From positions 124,001 through 188,000 of the forward strand of contig NZ_PENI01000014.1 in NCBI RefSeq assembly GCF_003688995.1: a stretch of DNA of 64,000 bases. The letters run 5' to 3'. The notes under the pieces are model-generated. The model saw nothing but the letters and a program-made list of their open reading frames with translations, was not told the origin of the DNA and did not search any database. This stretch comes from Streptomyces shenzhenensis (lineage in GTDB: Bacteria > Actinomycetota > Actinomycetes > Streptomycetales > Streptomycetaceae). The stretch's first letter is position 1. Every line of letters starts with the position of its first letter. Shown here piece after piece: positions 61,686 through 64,000 of this stretch. Both the position numbers and the translations under genes were made by a program.

Positions 61686-63047
61686 GTGGCACTCCACCGT
61701 ACCCGCACACGTAGCCGGCTCATGGCCTGCTCGGTGATCGCCACCGGAGCCCTCGTCCTGTCCGCTTGCGCCGGTGGTACCGGTTCTTCCGGCAACGGCG
61801 CCTCGGCGACCGGTTCGGCCATGACCGACAAGGAGGTCAGAGCCGCAGGCGACGTGACCCTGAACCTCACCGACTATCTGTCGGGAAGTCAGCTCGACTC
61901 GCTGAAGAAGAACATCGCCCAGTTCGAGGCCGAGTACCCCAACATCAAGATCAACGCCACCCAGAAGGATTTCGCCAGCTACGGCAAGACCATCGCCCTG
62001 ACGATGTCGTCCGACACCGCGCCGGACATCGCCCAGGCGAACTCCGCGATGGCCCCGCGCCTGGTGTCCGGCAACCTCGTGCGCCCGATGGACGCCTACT
62101 ACAACGACTACAAGTGGGGCTCGGCCTACCCCTCCGGCATCAGCGCCGGCCTCAAACTCTCCCCGAACGGCAAGACCTTCGGCGAAGGCAAGCACTACGG
62201 GATGGCCATCGGCGGCAACATGGTCGCCCTCTACTACAACAAGAAGCTGCTCAGCTCCTACGGCCTGAAGGCCCCCACCTCCTTCGAGGACTTCGTCGAC
62301 GCCATGGCGACCGTCAAGGAGAAGGGCGCACAGGCGCTCGCCCTCGGCGGGCTGGAGCAGTACTCGCTCAGCTGGACGGCCAACACCGTCATCGACCACT
62401 TCGCCTCCGCCGACTCCCTCAACAACTGGGCCCTGGGCAAGAAGGGGTCCTCCATCGACAGCAACTCCGTGCAGCAGGGACTCCAGACACTGCGCGACTG
62501 GGTCGAGAAGGGATACATCTCCTCCAGCGTCAACGGGACCAAGGACGACGACGCCTCCGCTGCCTTCGCCGACGGCAAGGCAGCCTTCATGATCGCCGGA
62601 TCCTGGAGGGGACCGCAGTTCGAGAAGGCACTCGGTGCGGACGCCGGCACCATGCTGCTGCCCGACAAGAACGGCGGGCAGAGCACCGCCAACGGCTGGT
62701 TCTCGGAAGCCTGGACCATCTCCTCCAAGTCCAAGCACGCCGACCTCGCGGCCTTCCTGCTCAACTACCTCTACGGTCCGAAGAGTTCCGAGAACAACAT
62801 CGCCGGAGGCTGGCTGCCCTTCGCCACCGGTACCACCGTCTCCGGCAAGCTCTCGCAGGAACTGCTGGACGCCTGGTACACCGCGACCAAGTCCAACGGC
62901 CTGACCGCCTACCTGGACAACTCCACTCCCTCCATGGGCAACACCTACTTCCCCGGTCTCCAGGCGGTGCTCGCCGGAAAGCAGCAGCCCTCACAACTCA
63001 CCAAGTCGATGCAGAGCAACTGGACCTCGTACCACACGGGGAGCTGA
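61686..63047 (+). CDS. Sugar ABC transporter substrate-binding lipoprotein
   Basis: The 453-residue lipoprotein has lipobox LVLSAC (Cys 28) and a family-1 solute-binding fold (LTDYLSGSQLDSLKKNIAQF, AFMIAGSWRGPQFEKALGAD, FSEAWTISSKSKHADLAAFL). It is the second importer of the window and diverges strongly from the 51908-53158 protein, so its ligand probably differs. AAGGAG precedes GTG 61686. Downstream permease genes overlap. Confidence 0.9.
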   Translation: MALHRTRTRSRLMACSVIATGALVLSACAGGTGSSGNGASATGSAMTDKEVRAAGDVTLNLTDYLSGSQLDSLKKNIAQFEAEYPNIKINATQKDFASYGKTIALTMSSDTAPDIAQANSAMAPRLVSGNLVRPMDAYYNDYKWGSAYPSGISAGLKLSPNGKTFGEGKHYGMAIGGNMVALYYNKKLLSSYGLKAPTSFEDFVDAMATVKEKGAQALALGGLEQYSLSWTANTVIDHFASADSLNNWALGKKGSSIDSNSVQQGLQTLRDWVEKGYISSSVNGTKDDDASAAFADGKAAFMIAGSWRGPQFEKALGADAGTMLLPDKNGGQSTANGWFSEAWTISSKSKHADLAAFLLNYLYGPKSSENNIAGGWLPFATGTTVSGKLSQELLDAWYTATKSNGLTAYLDNSTPSMGNTYFPGLQAVLAGKQQPSQLTKSMQSNWTSYHTGS

Positions 63048-63991
63048 GCACCATCGCCACCGACTCGCTTGAGAGCACGCCCGCGCAGGGGCCGCCGAAA
63101 AGGCGTGCGGCCCGCGGGGACGCGCCTCCGGGAGAACCCCGCCGCGTCGCCTACCTGTACCTGGCGCCCGGCCTCGTCCTCACGGCCCTGTTCGTCCTGT
63201 ACCCGCTGCTGCGCACGGTCTTCCTCTCCTTTTTCCAGTGGGACGGCATCACCGTCCCGGTCTTCAACGGGATCGAGAACTACCGGCAGATCGTCACCGA
63301 TCCACAGCTCCTGTCGCTCTTCGGGCACAGCGGGGTCCTGGTCGTCTTCTACGCCGTCGTCCCCATCGTGCTCGGACTGGTGATCACCGCTCTGTTCGCA
63401 CGCCGTGAAGTACGCGGCATGACGTTCTACCGGTCGGTTCTGTTCCTGCCCCAAGCGGTCTCGCTCGTCGTGGTCTCCGTGGCATGGCAGCTGATGTACG
63501 CCCAGTCGGGAACCATCAACCAGTTCCTGGGGTTCTTCGGCCTCGACCAGGGCACCGGCTGGCTGGGCAGCTTCACCTGGGCGCTGCCCGCCATCGGGTT
63601 CGTCGGATCATGGCTGCTGACCGGGCTGTCCGTCGTATTGTTCCTGTCCGGGGTGCAGAAGATCGACCCTTCCCTGTACGAGGCGGTGCGCCTCGACGGC
63701 GGCAACGCCTGGCACGAGTTCCGCCACGTCACCCTGCCGGGGCTGCGCGGCGAACTAGCCGTCGCACTGACTCTCACGGTGGTGGCGTCGCTGCGCAGCT
63801 TCGACCTGGTCTACCTGATGACCCAGGGAGGGCCCGGCACCTCGACGTCGGTGCCCGGCTACGCGATCTTCCAGAACGCCTTCGTCAACCAGCAGGTCGG
63901 CCTCGCCTCGGCACTCGCGGTGGTCCTGTCGGCTCTGATCATCGTCGTCACCACTCTCATCAACCGGCTCTCCAAGGACCCCGAGTCATGA
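63044..63991 (+). CDS. Sugar ABC transporter permease (MalF-type), possible CTG start
   Basis: The permease of about 315 residues has six membrane segments (YLYLAPGLVLTALFVLYPLL first) and the EAA loop (LYEAVRLDGGNAWHEFRHVT). No ATG or GTG exists in frame before the first helix. The frame begins beside the lipoprotein stop, and a CTG at 63044 gives LSTIATDSLES, parallel to the next permease (MSTM). A CTG start or an ATG changed to CTG is therefore likely. Confidence 0.82.
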   Translation: MSTIATDSLESTPAQGPPKRRAARGDAPPGEPRRVAYLYLAPGLVLTALFVLYPLLRTVFLSFFQWDGITVPVFNGIENYRQIVTDPQLLSLFGHSGVLVVFYAVVPIVLGLVITALFARREVRGMTFYRSVLFLPQAVSLVVVSVAWQLMYAQSGTINQFLGFFGLDQGTGWLGSFTWALPAIGFVGSWLLTGLSVVLFLSGVQKIDPSLYEAVRLDGGNAWHEFRHVTLPGLRGELAVALTLTVVASLRSFDLVYLMTQGGPGTSTSVPGYAIFQNAFVNQQVGLASALAVVLSALIIVVTTLINRLSKDPES

Positions 63992-64000
63992 GCACCATGT
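63988..64000 (+). CDS. Start of the next ABC permease (partial)
   Basis: ATG 63988 overlaps the previous stop by ATGA and encodes MSTM before the window ends. By position it should be the MalG-type permease of the second importer. Confidence 0.5.

Noticed and set aside
63069..63383. A TTG-initiated plus-strand frame within the permease gene
   Set aside because: It encodes Ser/Arg-rich text and is out of frame with the membrane helices of the true permease.

Overview
The window is high-GC actinomycete DNA. It has GTG, TTG and ATG starts, dense ATGA/GTGA overlaps, MsiK-type sugar ABC systems without their own ATPase, DUF6191, MmyB-type XRE regulators and many degenerate insertion sequences. 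The most likely source is a Streptomyces chromosome, probably an accessory or arm-like region because fragments of mobile elements and broken genes are frequent. I saw no rRNA, tRNA or CRISPR array.

Layout. 1-4.9 kb: remnants of an integrase and an IS256 transposase around a frameshifted Tat-exported discoidin-domain protein. 5.0-20.1 kb: a complete-looking purine/allantoin catabolism region. Allantoicase, allantoinase, an allantoin/hydantoin racemase and an NCS1 permease lie on the minus strand with an IclR regulator (AllR-like). Malic enzyme, a broken malate synthase, an AtzF-C-like protein, hydroxypyruvate isomerase, tartronate semialdehyde reductase, glyoxylate carboligase and glycerate kinase lie on the plus strand. 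Allantoin nitrogen and carbon would flow to glyoxylate and then to glycerate phosphate. A recurring 15-bp AllR-like motif sits at several of these promoters.

20.1-25.0 kb is a decay zone: fragments of DNA ligase, IS481, IS1182 and IS630 elements, a broken MerR regulator and a broken arsenite-type transporter. One intact SnoaL-like gene lies between IS630-like ends. 25.0-33.2 kb: an intact MerR metal-response operon, then a sulfur/persulfide island (ArsR-rhodanese fusion regulator, metallo-beta-lactamase-rhodanese persulfide dioxygenase-like enzyme, TusA-like protein, two MFS transporters, and remnants of cysteine desulfurase and cystathionine gamma-synthase). 33.2-39.1 kb: an SDR/alcohol dehydrogenase/cupin/CMD operon beside an MmyB-type regulator, its broken duplicate, and a broken MFS gene. 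39.1-45.1 kb: a PNPOx-FNR-ferredoxin fusion with a siderophore-interacting protein, a TetR remnant, an ArsR-SRPBCC-DHFR-like operon and a VapBC module.

45.2-64.0 kb is the most interesting part. A seven-gene minus-strand operon encodes a sugar ABC importer, an intracellular GH29 alpha-L-fucosidase, a hydantoin/Asp-Glu racemase-like protein, an ATP-dependent hydantoinase-A/oxoprolinase-like protein and a DUF917 protein. It is divergent from a second DUF917 gene and a PucR-type regulator. Next to it is a second sugar-acid unit: an SDR, a zinc dehydrogenase, a fumarylacetoacetase-fold hydrolase, an IclR regulator, an IlvD/Edd dehydratase, and a second importer running off the window. Together these suggest import of a fucosylated or similar deoxy-sugar conjugate, intracellular cleavage, sugar oxidation to pyruvate plus lactate, and ring opening of a hydantoin-like aglycone. 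This combined pathway is inference.

A window-wide theme is loss of central gene segments by short deletions (malate synthase, MerR, arsenite transporter, desulfurase, XRE copy, MFS, TetR). It should be separated from possible assembly error.
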